Assembly: GCA_024195585.1 (NCBI GenBank)
Contig: SWBL01000099.1
Coordinates: 62,001-126,000 of the forward strand
Origin: Aureobasidium sp. EXF-3400
Lineage: Eukaryota > Ascomycota > Dothideomycetes > Dothideales > Saccotheciaceae
DNA length: 64,000 nucleotides
Direction of reading: 5' to 3'
A program made the translations under genes and the position numbers. Below are positions 55,976 through 64,000 of the stretch, in pieces. The notes beneath the pieces were generated by a model. It saw only the letters and a program-made list of their open reading frames with translations. It made no database searches and had not been told where the DNA came from. The stretch's first letter is position 1. Each line of letters opens with the position of its first letter.

Positions 55976-58900
55976 ATGGATCAACAAGATCTAACGTCTA
56001 CCGAAGGCAAAAAGAGAGACCAGGACGATCTTGCCAAGGAAGCACACGATGAGCCCGCAACTGGTGTCGGCTCCTTCATGGAGCGGCAATACAACCTCGC
56101 AGATCGTGAGGCCATGCCAGCTGCGAAGAAACAGAAGATCGACGACGATAACGATGCTACGAAACACAAGGCAACCTTCAAGGGTGGCAAAGACGGCGTG
56201 ATTGGTCAGTATCTTAAGGAGCAACGTGACCAGGGCGCTCGCGAAGCAGGACCATCCGCAGCCATCGATCTCACTGCAGACGACGACGACATCGAAGTGG
56301 TGTCAGTGAAGTCAACTGGTCAGGATCCCAAACGTGAGATCTGTCTTGGCTCCATTACCGCAAAGGTCATGGCACACAAGGTTCCCGCCGCGAACAGAAA
56401 CCTGAGCAAGTACTCCGCGAACTGGCCACCAGCCAAGATGCAGCTTCAACCCAGAGTGGGCCAGGAGAAGGTCTATCTCGCGATTGACGGCAAGGGTGTT
56501 GAGTTCGGCAAGCTGGACATCATCACTGTCAATGCTCTTGCTCCTCTTTTCAAGAATCCTCACCTCAAGTTGCGCCTTGCATCCCTCATCAAAGAGCGCC
56601 CCAAGGAGCCTGACGAACAACCTGGACAGTCTATCTCGAAATCTCTGGACATTTCGATCACTCTGTACAGTGCCGCTGAACATGCTAAAGGAATCGGAAG
56701 ACATCTCAGCCAGCGTCAGATCTTCTTGTACAAGCCCACCGTCGTTCCACATGGCACCGAAGTCCTCAACCCGCATGTTCCTAACTACGATGTCGTTCCG
56801 AAGAGCAGTACCTCCGCAACCGTGACAGCTCAATCAACCACTGGATACCGAGTTCGGACTACCGAGGAGATCAAGAGCGATGTTCTCTCCATGTTCGACA
56901 GACTCGGAAAGACAGAGGAGCTCCCCGAAGCTGAAGCCGATTCAACACTTGTCAAGACAGAGCTCATGCAGCATCAGAAGCAAGCTCTCTGGTTCTTGAC
57001 CAAGCACGAGACACCTACACCACCTGAAGAGGATCCGCTGTGGAAGTTCGCAATTCGCAAGGACGGTACCCGAGCTTGGTACAACGTGATTACCGGCGAT
57101 GAGATGAAGAAGATCAGCCCCATTCTGGGTGGTCTCCTGGCTGATCAGATGGGTTTGGGCAAGACGCTCAGCATCCTCTCCTTGATCTGTGCAACTCTCA
57201 AAGAGGCAAGAGCTTTTGGCGCTGGCGAAATGGACGACAGCGACCGAGTCAACGAGAATATCGTGCGCCGTTCTGGTGGTACTCTGCTTCTCTGCCCCAA
57301 ATCAGTCATCTCAAACTGGCAAGAGCAGATCGGCCAGCACTTAGACAAGGCAAAGGTCAAATACTACATGTACCACGGCAACAAGAGAGAGCAAGATCTC
57401 GATATTCTCGCTCAGTATGACATTGTTGTCACATCTTACAGCATTGCCGCCAGCGAGCATATGTCCTCCTCCAAGAACTACAGCGCGCTTTCAGAGATCG
57501 CATGGTTCCGTATCGTTTTGGACGAGGCACACATGATCCGTAACCAGAATACCGCTACCTTCACAGCTGCTTGTGCTCTAGTCAGCAAGCGCCGTTGGGC
57601 GGTCACCGGAACTCCTGTGCAGAACAGACTCGATGACTTTGGTGCCCTCGTCAAGTTCCTCAAGATCTACCCATTCTCCGACAAGGGTATTTTCGAAAAG
57701 CATTTCATGGCTCCTTTCAAGTCAGGCGATCCTCAAGTGCTCGACAACCTTCGCCTTCTTGTATCCAGTATCACACTTAGACGTTCGAAGGATAGAATTG
57801 ACTTGCCTGGTCGTCTTGAAGAAATTGTTCGTCTTCCCTTCTCATCTGAAGAGCAGGCTCTCTACGATGCATTCGCCAAGGACGCGAACAGGAAGGTGCG
57901 CGCCATGACACGTGGTAGCGACCGTCTGAGAGGCAGAAGTTATGCTCATGTCTTGGTCAACATTACCAGACTCAGACTGCTTTGTGCACATGGAAGAGAG
58001 CTGCTCAGCGAGGATGACATGAAGGTGCTTCAAGGCACCTCTTATGAGACCGCGATCGATCTGGGTGAGGAAGAGGATGCTGAGAAGCCCGTCATGACCA
58101 AGGAGCAAGTTTACGACACCTTCCATCTCTTGCGCGAGAGCACCATGGACGTGTGCTCGTGCTGCATGAACGGCATCGGCCAGCTCGAACCTCCCGCTGA
58201 TAACGATAGCGGCACATCGGACAGTGAAGATGAGAACGAAGAAGACATTATCGGCTATCTCACTCCGTGTCTGCACTTGGTCTGCCCAGCTTGCGCCGAC
58301 AGGTACTGGAGCGAGCTCAAGGGCACACAGACCCGCGACAACTATGCTACCTGCCCCCAATGCGAGCAATACGTCAAAGCCGTCCTGCACCCCATCAGCC
58401 AAAAGGACGTCGACGACGATCTCGCAGCCCGCCAAAAGAAGAAGGGTCAGATCAAGAGCAAGAAGGGCGTTGAGTACGGTGGTCCTCACACCAAAGTCAA
58501 GGCCCTCATCGATGACCTCCGGCGCCACGCCAAAGAGTCAAAGGAGCTTGTTGAGATCGGCGAGCCACCCATCCGCAGCGTCGTCTTCTCAGGCTGGACA
58601 GCCTACCTCGACTTGATCGAAATCGCCCTCAAGGACAACAACATCGGCTTCCTGCGTCTCGACGGCAAACTCTCAGTCAGCGCCCGCACCGCCGTCCTCG
58701 ACCGCTTCAAGACCGACCCATCCATCTCCGTCTGCATCGTCTCCATCAAAGCCGGCGGCCAAGGTCTCAACTTCACAGCCGCCAACAACGTCTTCATGAT
58801 GGAACCCCAATTCAACCCTGGCGTTGAACTGCAAGCCATCGACCGCGTGCACCGCTTGGGCCAAAAGCGCGACGTGGTCATCAGACGCTTCATCATGGCC

Positions 58901-59032
58901 AACAGCTTTGAAGAAAAAATTGTCGAGTTGCAGAAGAAGAAGATTGAACTTGCTAATCTGGCTACCGGCCAAGGCAAAGTGGTTAAGCAGGATGCCAAGG
59001 AGATTTTCCAGAACTTGATGAGTTTGTTCTGA
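55976..59032 (+). CDS. RAD5/HLTF-like SNF2 helicase with HIRAN and RING domains
   Basis: Chromatin remodeller and ubiquitin E3 for error-free bypass of stalled replication forks. Single long exon, 1018 aa from ATG 55976 (MDQQDLTSTEGKKRDQDD). HIRAN-like domain about residues 118-240 (LGSITAKVMAHKV..). SNF2 ATPase: Walker A ADQMGLGKT near 391, DEAH box LDEAHMIRN near 514, VTGTPVQNRL. A RING finger is inserted between the two helicase lobes (CSCCMNG near 725, PCLHLVCPACADRYW, CPQCEQYV), the arrangement typical of Rad5/HLTF. The second lobe has FSGWTAYLDLIE, FLRLDGKLS, SIKAGGQGLNF and QAIDRVHRLGQ. Near the N-terminus IDLTADDDDIEVV resembles a SUMO-interacting motif. An upstream exon could extend the N-terminus. 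Confidence 0.93.
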   Translation: MDQQDLTSTEGKKRDQDDLAKEAHDEPATGVGSFMERQYNLADREAMPAAKKQKIDDDNDATKHKATFKGGKDGVIGQYLKEQRDQGAREAGPSAAIDLTADDDDIEVVSVKSTGQDPKREICLGSITAKVMAHKVPAANRNLSKYSANWPPAKMQLQPRVGQEKVYLAIDGKGVEFGKLDIITVNALAPLFKNPHLKLRLASLIKERPKEPDEQPGQSISKSLDISITLYSAAEHAKGIGRHLSQRQIFLYKPTVVPHGTEVLNPHVPNYDVVPKSSTSATVTAQSTTGYRVRTTEEIKSDVLSMFDRLGKTEELPEAEADSTLVKTELMQHQKQALWFLTKHETPTPPEEDPLWKFAIRKDGTRAWYNVITGDEMKKISPILGGLLADQMGLGKTLSILSLICATLKEARAFGAGEMDDSDRVNENIVRRSGGTLLLCPKSVISNWQEQIGQHLDKAKVKYYMYHGNKREQDLDILAQYDIVVTSYSIAASEHMSSSKNYSALSEIAWFRIVLDEAHMIRNQNTATFTAACALVSKRRWAVTGTPVQNRLDDFGALVKFLKIYPFSDKGIFEKHFMAPFKSGDPQVLDNLRLLVSSITLRRSKDRIDLPGRLEEIVRLPFSSEEQALYDAFAKDANRKVRAMTRGSDRLRGRSYAHVLVNITRLRLLCAHGRELLSEDDMKVLQGTSYETAIDLGEEEDAEKPVMTKEQVYDTFHLLRESTMDVCSCCMNGIGQLEPPADNDSGTSDSEDENEEDIIGYLTPCLHLVCPACADRYWSELKGTQTRDNYATCPQCEQYVKAVLHPISQKDVDDDLAARQKKKGQIKSKKGVEYGGPHTKVKALIDDLRRHAKESKELVEIGEPPIRSVVFSGWTAYLDLIEIALKDNNIGFLRLDGKLSVSARTAVLDRFKTDPSISVCIVSIKAGGQGLNFTAANNVFMMEPQFNPGVELQAIDRVHRLGQKRDVVIRRFIMANSFEEKIVELQKKKIELANLATGQGKVVKQDAKEIFQNLMSLF

Positions 59033-59552
59033 GCGTGGTTTATTGAGAGAGAGGAGACACGAAGGACATGCAAAAAGGCGTAAAAGGCGCAGGGATTATT
59101 AGATGTTAAAGGAAGGGAGGGAAAGGGATGCTGGAGAGAAGAGGGCTTGAACGCGGAAGAAGTGCGTTAAGGGAGAAAGGATCAAGGGGAAGGAGGACGT
59201 ACAAGCAAGCAAGAGGAAGAGCGACTGGTTCGGTTCCTCCAACTCAGAGCTGCAAGCTACGTCAAGTATCGTGAGCAATGAATATACGCTTCAAAAACGC
59301 CCATGTGACAATCAGAGTCCTCAAGTGCCTATGCAATAACAAAGGATCACGACGGTGAGACAGTTACGTACAAATGGAACATCAAGATTGCTTTCGTCTT
59401 TCGCTATGCATGATGATCCATTCTATGAAAGAAAAAATTTGCGCCCCGCATATGGTATTTATACATACAGTTCTTGAAGCCAGTTCTCATCAACACCCAG
59501 AGATCCATGTTTTCCTTTTGGCTCATCATTCAGGTTACTGATAGGCGATAGT
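59033..59552. other. Intergenic region between convergent genes
   Basis: 520 bases with a purine-rich block (about 59100-59215) after the helicase stop. Treated as 3' UTRs; no gene seen. Confidence 0.5.
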
Positions 59553-60654
59553 CTATTGCTTGAGCTTCTCAGTGAGCTCAGGGACCTTCTCGAAGAGATC
59601 ACCAACAAGACCAACGTCGGCAACCTGGAAGATGGGTGCATCGGCGTCCTTGTTAATGGCAGCAATGACCTTGCTGTCCTTCATGCCAGCGAGATGTTGG
59701 ATGGCGCCACTGATACCGGCACAGAGGTAAAGCTGAGGAGCAACGTTCTTGCCAGTCTGGCCGACCTGCAAACTGTTGTCTGCGAAACCACTGTCGACAG
59801 CAGCACGGGAGGCACCAATGGCGGCACCGAGGGCATCGGCAAGTGGGGGCATGATGCGGTCGAACTCTTCCTTGGACTTGAGACCACGACCTCCAGAGAC
59901 GACCTTCTCGGCAGTGGCGAGGTCAGGACGGTCCGAGGTAGCGAGGTCTTCGCTGATCCACTCAGTAGGGCACTCGACCTTGGGGTCGACGCCCTCCTCG
60001 ACGGAAGCGCTACCACCCTCTGCGGCACCTGAGGGGAAAGCAGTACCACGAACGGTAACAACCTTGGGGCTATCGGCGGTCTGAACGGTAAGGATGGCGT
60101 TACCAGCGTAGATGGGACGGACGAAGGTGTCTTCTGACTCGATGCTTGTAATGTCTGAGATTTGCTGGACGTCGAGCATGGCGGCGACTCGAGGCATCAA
60201 GTTCTTGCCGAATGCAGAGTGGCCAGCGAGGACGTGAGAGAAGCCACCCTTCTTGATGTTCTCGACGAGAAGGGGAGCGTAGTTCTCGGGGAGACCCTAG
60301 AGGATTCTATGAGTGACCTTGTTCTGGAGGCGAGGAACGGTCACATACCTTGTCGTACGAGGCATTGTCGACGTAGATGACCTTCTCAAGACCCTCGACC
60401 TTTGCGGCCTCTTCGGCAACAGCCTTGACGTTGGATCCAGCGACGAAACCAGTGACGGAGCCACCGAGTTTCATGGCAGCGCTCACGGCGGCAAGCGATG
60501 ACATGTTCAGCTTTCCCTCTCGTTGTTCCAGGACGGCCAGAGTGGAGAGCAGGCGAGCGAGGGCAGCATCGCGCGACAGAGGAGCGGTAACTCTAGGGCG
60601 CATGCATGCTGAGCGGGCTTGCCGCAAGGCAGTCTGTCGTGCTGCTGAGAACAT
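59553..60654 (-). CDS. ETFA: Electron transfer flavoprotein alpha subunit
   Basis: Mitochondrial matrix FAD protein that takes electrons from acyl-CoA and other dehydrogenases and passes them to ETF-quinone oxidoreductase. Two exons (60654-60349 and 60296-59553; 52-nt intron GTATGT..CTAG), 349 aa. The N-terminus [20 protein letters not shown] is a mitochondrial presequence. The N-terminal domain has [12 protein letters not shown] and [18 protein letters not shown]. The C-terminal FAD domain has [44 protein letters not shown] and [20 protein letters not shown], all standard for the family. It diverges from the SWI3-like gene. Confidence 0.96.
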
Positions 60655-61280
60655 GGTTGTGGTATGTGCAAATAGAATGGAATCTTGACTCTGGAAACTC
60701 CCCGCGCTCTTTGCATACAAAGATGGTTCCCCGAAGCCGAGGTCGGCCAAGAAGCTTCTTTCCCCAGCGGGAAGTCACCACCGAGGAACGTCTACCTACT
60801 CCGAGAGTCCGAGTAAAACACAGTTTGTGACTTCCGAGTTCAGCCAGAACATCGTGTTACCATGCATCTGTAGACTGAACTGCAATGCCCATACAGATAG
60901 ACTTTGTTCTACTGACTATGCTTGGTCTCTCGATTTATACATGATACAAGTAGTGTTGCTCGGAAGAGAGCAGTGAGTTTCTGTCAAGCCTTGGTCTGAG
61001 TCGCAGACAGTAGTTCACAAAGATCCAACAGCCTGTTGTATGTCTACAGTAGTTCTTGCGGCCAAAAGCTGTGCATTGTTTATGATAGGTAGATACCTAA
61101 TCACTCGAACACTTCACTGCTTGCCTCTAATGCGGCTAAACTCCGGCTGCAATGGTTTGCGGAGAGTTCGGTGGCCGCAAGCGCGGAGGATCAGACGCGT
61201 CGGGCCCTTTCTATACCAAGTGATAACTCCATCTATTAGTTCATTACTCACGCGTTTCCACCTCCCCGCATTGTCGCATC
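60655..61280. promoter_or_regulatory. Divergent promoter region of ETFA and the SWI3-like gene
   Basis: 626 bases between divergent start codons. The ETFA frame stays open upstream of its ATG for about 30 codons, but the presequence fixes the start at 60654. No strong motif was identified. Confidence 0.4.
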
Positions 61281-63500
61281 ATGGATCCTCTTGCAAGCGA
61301 AGATACCACCAATGCGCCCGGAGCTGTGTCTGATGAATTGATTCAAGCCGAGAATGAGCAGGTCGAAGAGCAGCAGCGGGAGCAGCAACAAGAAGCTCAA
61401 GGTACAGCCACTCATCAACCAACAACTTTGCGCGCGCCATTAACCAACCCGCCCAGACGCAGAAGACACCTCTATGATGGACGACACAAATGCCAAGTCA
61501 CCCTCAGACAACCCGCTAGATGCGCCCGACGGCCCTCCTGCCGAGAACGATGTCCAACCCGCCGACGATGAGGACATGGCTGATGCCAACGAGGATTCCA
61601 AGGACGCTCCAGAGGCCGCCGAAGACACCATGGATGCAACACAACCCCAGGACACACAGCAACAGACAAAGACTCAAGTCGAGGCATCGGCTCGTTCACA
61701 TCTGATCGAGCAAACCCACGCCATCATTCTGCCCTCATACAGTGCCTGGTTCGACATGCACCAAATACACAACCTTGAACGCAAGGCTCTGCCCGAGTTC
61801 TTCAACTCGCGCAACCGCTCAAAGACCCCTGCCGTCTACAAAGACTACCGCGACTTTATGATTAACACATACCGCCTGAACCCCCAAGAATACTTGACTG
61901 TTACCGCCTGCCGTCGTAACTTGGCTGGTGATGTCTGCGCAATCATGCGCGTTCACGCCTTCCTTGAGCAGTGGGGCTTGATCAACTACCAAGTACGCTT
62001 GCGCAAAGCATTTTGCCCATGATCCAAACTGACAGCCTCTAGATTGACCCTGACACTCGACCATCCAACATTGCGCCACCATTCACTGGTCATTTCCGCA
62101 TTACCGCCGATACTCCTCGTGGTCTGCAGCCCCATCAACCTGCTCCTAACTCGACAGTCACCGCTGGACGCCCGAACCCTGGCACCGACCGCCTGGCAAG
62201 CGCTACTCCTGCTATCAAGTCCGACTTGAACCTCGAAGTCAGACGAAACATCTACGAATCTACTGGAAAGGACGTCAGCTCTAAGCAAGAGAACGGCACT
62301 GATCTTGAAGAATCACTCAAACAGCCAGGCAAGCAGTACCACTGTTACTCGTGCGGCAAAGATTGCACACGCGTACGCTACCACAACGCAAAAGCCCCTC
62401 CAGCCTCAGTCGCTGGAAAGAATGGTGCCATGCTCAAGTTCGACCTGTGCCCTTCGTGTTTCATGGAAGGTAGATACCCCAACTCGACTGGTCCCGCCGA
62501 TTACACCAAGCTGGAGAACGAGAAATACACAACTATTGCTGATCGCGAGGCACCCTGGGCTGACTCGGAGTTGTTGCTGTTGTTGGAGGGTCTGGAGCTG
62601 TTTGACGAGAACTGGGAACAGATTGCTAACCATGTTGGAAGCCGCACAAGGGAAGAGTGCGTTCTCAAGTTCTTGCAGCTTGAAATTGAGGACAAGTACC
62701 TTGAGGGTGAAGACACAGTCGACGGTGCCTCAAACAACCTGGCTTTCCTGAGCAATGGCCGTGTTCCCTTCTCACAAGCAGATAACCCGGTCATGTCGGT
62801 CATGAGCTTCCTCGCCGGTCTCGCTGACCCTGCTGTCGCCGCAGTTGCAGCAGGCAAGACAGTGGAACAGATGAGAAAGCAACTTCGCAGCAACCTGGAG
62901 AAGGAATCAGCACCGGTTGAATCAGAAAAGGAGAAGGAGACTTCGGCCGAACAAGCAGAGCCCTCGAAAGACGACAACTCTATGGAGGTTGACGACAAGC
63001 CCACAGCCGAGAAGTCCTCAAGCCCTAAGCCTCTCAAGGAGGAGCCCAAGGACGCTGCATCCTCACCTGCCACATTGGCTCTCAGCCTGACAGCCGCTCG
63101 TTCCTCAGCTTTGGCCTCACACACCGAACGTCACATCAGCTCGCTAGTTTCATCAGCCGTCAACCTGCACATGCAAAAGCTGGAGCTTAAGCTGCAACAA
63201 TTCGACGAGATGGAGACTCTGCTCCAGACCGAGCGCAGAGACCTTGAACGCCAACGTCAACGCCTCTTCTTCGACCGCTTACAGTTCAAGCGCAGAGTCG
63301 CTGATGTCGAGAGCAAATTCGCAAGCATGGGTGTTTCCGTCGAGAGCGATGTCAGAGCAGCCGCTCAGGGCGCAGCCGAAGACAAGGGAGACAAGCTTGG
63401 AGTTGTAGGAACCCAGGAAGGCGCAGCTGTTGCTCAACAAGGCGACGACATCAAGCCTGCCAGTGCGGACGAGGCTGGATACAAAACCGCTGAGATGTAG
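61281..63500 (+). CDS. SWIRM/SANT chromatin-remodelling subunit (Swi3/Rsc8 family)
   Basis: Core scaffold subunit of SWI/SNF or RSC remodellers. Three exons (61281-61401, 61457-61992, 62043-63500; introns 55 and 50 nt), 704 aa. Acidic N-terminus; SWIRM domain about residues 128-219 ([20 protein letters not shown] .. [20 protein letters not shown]); zinc-binding segment about 318-360 ([16 protein letters not shown]); SANT domain about 389-440 ([38 protein letters not shown]); C-terminal coiled coil about 591-640 ([20 protein letters not shown]). The size and single zinc segment fit Rsc8/Ssr1-2 proteins, and I cannot choose between SWI/SNF and RSC from sequence alone. Confidence 0.94.
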
Positions 63501-63872
63501 TATATCTCAGACAGTTTTGGTGCATGGGCAATGATATGATAGCGGTCGGCGTTCTTTCTAAACAAGCACAAAGCACCTGCAGGGCTTTTTCTGGGCTTTA
63601 GGATAAGGGGTGGGGTTCAAAGATCAAGTTTTCTTCCTTCTTGGAGTTTCTCTTTTCTATAATTGCTGCACAAAATCAACAAATCAGACTTGACATTATC
63701 GATCAGACTTCCACGATTGCTACAATTCCTGTCACGAATAGACACTGTTTGCTGAAGTGATCTTAGCCACAGCCGCTGCGCGTCATCACATCATCTGTCT
63801 GGCACTGTAATTACAAACTGCACAAGTCCAATCTTGGGAACGAATATCACCAAAATCATCATGATTAGGATC
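63501..63872. other. Intergenic region at the right edge
   Basis: 372 bases between two converging stop codons; nothing further was recognised. Confidence 0.45.
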
Positions 63873-64000
63873 TCAAAACCAGCCACCACTACTAATATTG
63901 CCATTTCCCCAATTCCCAGACCAATTCACAGGTTGACCAGCAGTAGGATCCAGCACTGCTGCATTATCCTCGAGTCCGAATTGCCGTACAAGCTGATCCC
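63873..64000 (-). CDS. C-terminal end of a gene entering from the right edge (unrecognised)
   Basis: The minus strand is open from the window edge to TGA at 63875-63873, giving 41 codons that read DQLVRQFGLEDNAAVLDPTA and then a Gly/Asn/Trp-rich end (VNWSGNWGNGNISSGGWF). This reads like a C-terminal tail, and it sits at the expected distance from the converging SWI3-like gene. The stretch is too short to name a family. Confidence 0.45.
   Translation of the reverse strand, partial: DQLVRQFGLEDNAAVLDPTAGQPVNWSGNWGNGNISSGGWF

Noticed and set aside
1..64000. Transposon, tRNA, rRNA or CRISPR sequence
   Set aside because: No transposase or reverse-transcriptase motifs, long terminal repeats, tRNA arm pattern or regularly spaced direct repeats were seen by eye; a scan with tRNAscan-SE and RepeatMasker would be decisive.

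Overview
The window looks like a chromosomal stretch from a filamentous ascomycete (Pezizomycotina, possibly a dothideomycete). Genes are dense and lie on both strands. Most are broken by short introns, commonly about 47-64 nt, with GT..AG ends and CTRAY-type branch sites. Fungal-specific families are present: a highly reducing PKS, an AreB/ASD4-type GATA factor and a LIM-RhoGAP. Class-level placement is an inference. I saw no tRNA, rRNA, CRISPR array or recognisable transposon.

Layout. Bases 1-4123 hold the 3' part of a highly reducing polyketide synthase (DH, degenerate ER, KR, ACP), interrupted by an in-frame TGA in the KR domain. To its right the genes are mostly conserved ones: eIF5B (4717-8085, -), SRP68 (8454-10455, -), a mitochondrial-type PPR protein (10898-14197, +) and an MHYT-domain hybrid histidine kinase (15176-18520, +). 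Next come an unnamed gene with an in-frame TAG (19866-21134, -), peroxisomal 3-ketoacyl-CoA thiolase (21779-23152, +), sphingosine-1-phosphate lyase (23584-25317, -), an MFS sugar transporter (25626-27474, -), DNA polymerase iota (28334-30396, +) and an unrecognised zinc-finger/Q-rich protein (30855-32487, +).

The second half holds COX12 (33225-33796, -) head to head with an NDUFA4/B12D-like subunit (34064-34653, +). It continues with a small RRM protein (35526-36037, -), SEC31 (36373-40360, +), a LIM-RhoGAP (41962-45764, +), a secreted protein of unknown function (46627-48566, +), an AreB/ASD4-like GATA factor (49347-51152, -), a type II PI 4-kinase (52582-54831, +), a RAD5/HLTF-like helicase-ubiquitin ligase (55976-59032, +), ETF alpha (59553-60654, -), a SWI3/RSC8 subunit (61281-63500, +) and the last codons of a further minus-strand gene (63873-64000).

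There is no bacterial-style operon. Coordination, if any, would come from divergent promoters. The clearest case is the 267-bp COX12/NDUFA4-like promoter, which contains an inverted CCAAT box. Exon boundaries were set by hand from splice signals, reading frame and recalled family sequence; none was checked against transcripts. The strongest oddities are the PKS nonsense codon, a likely 3-nt exon in COX12, 16-nt and 13-nt exons in its neighbour, a readable in-frame intron in the RhoGAP, GATA sites inside the introns of the GATA-factor gene, and the missing palmitoylation cysteines in the PI 4-kinase.
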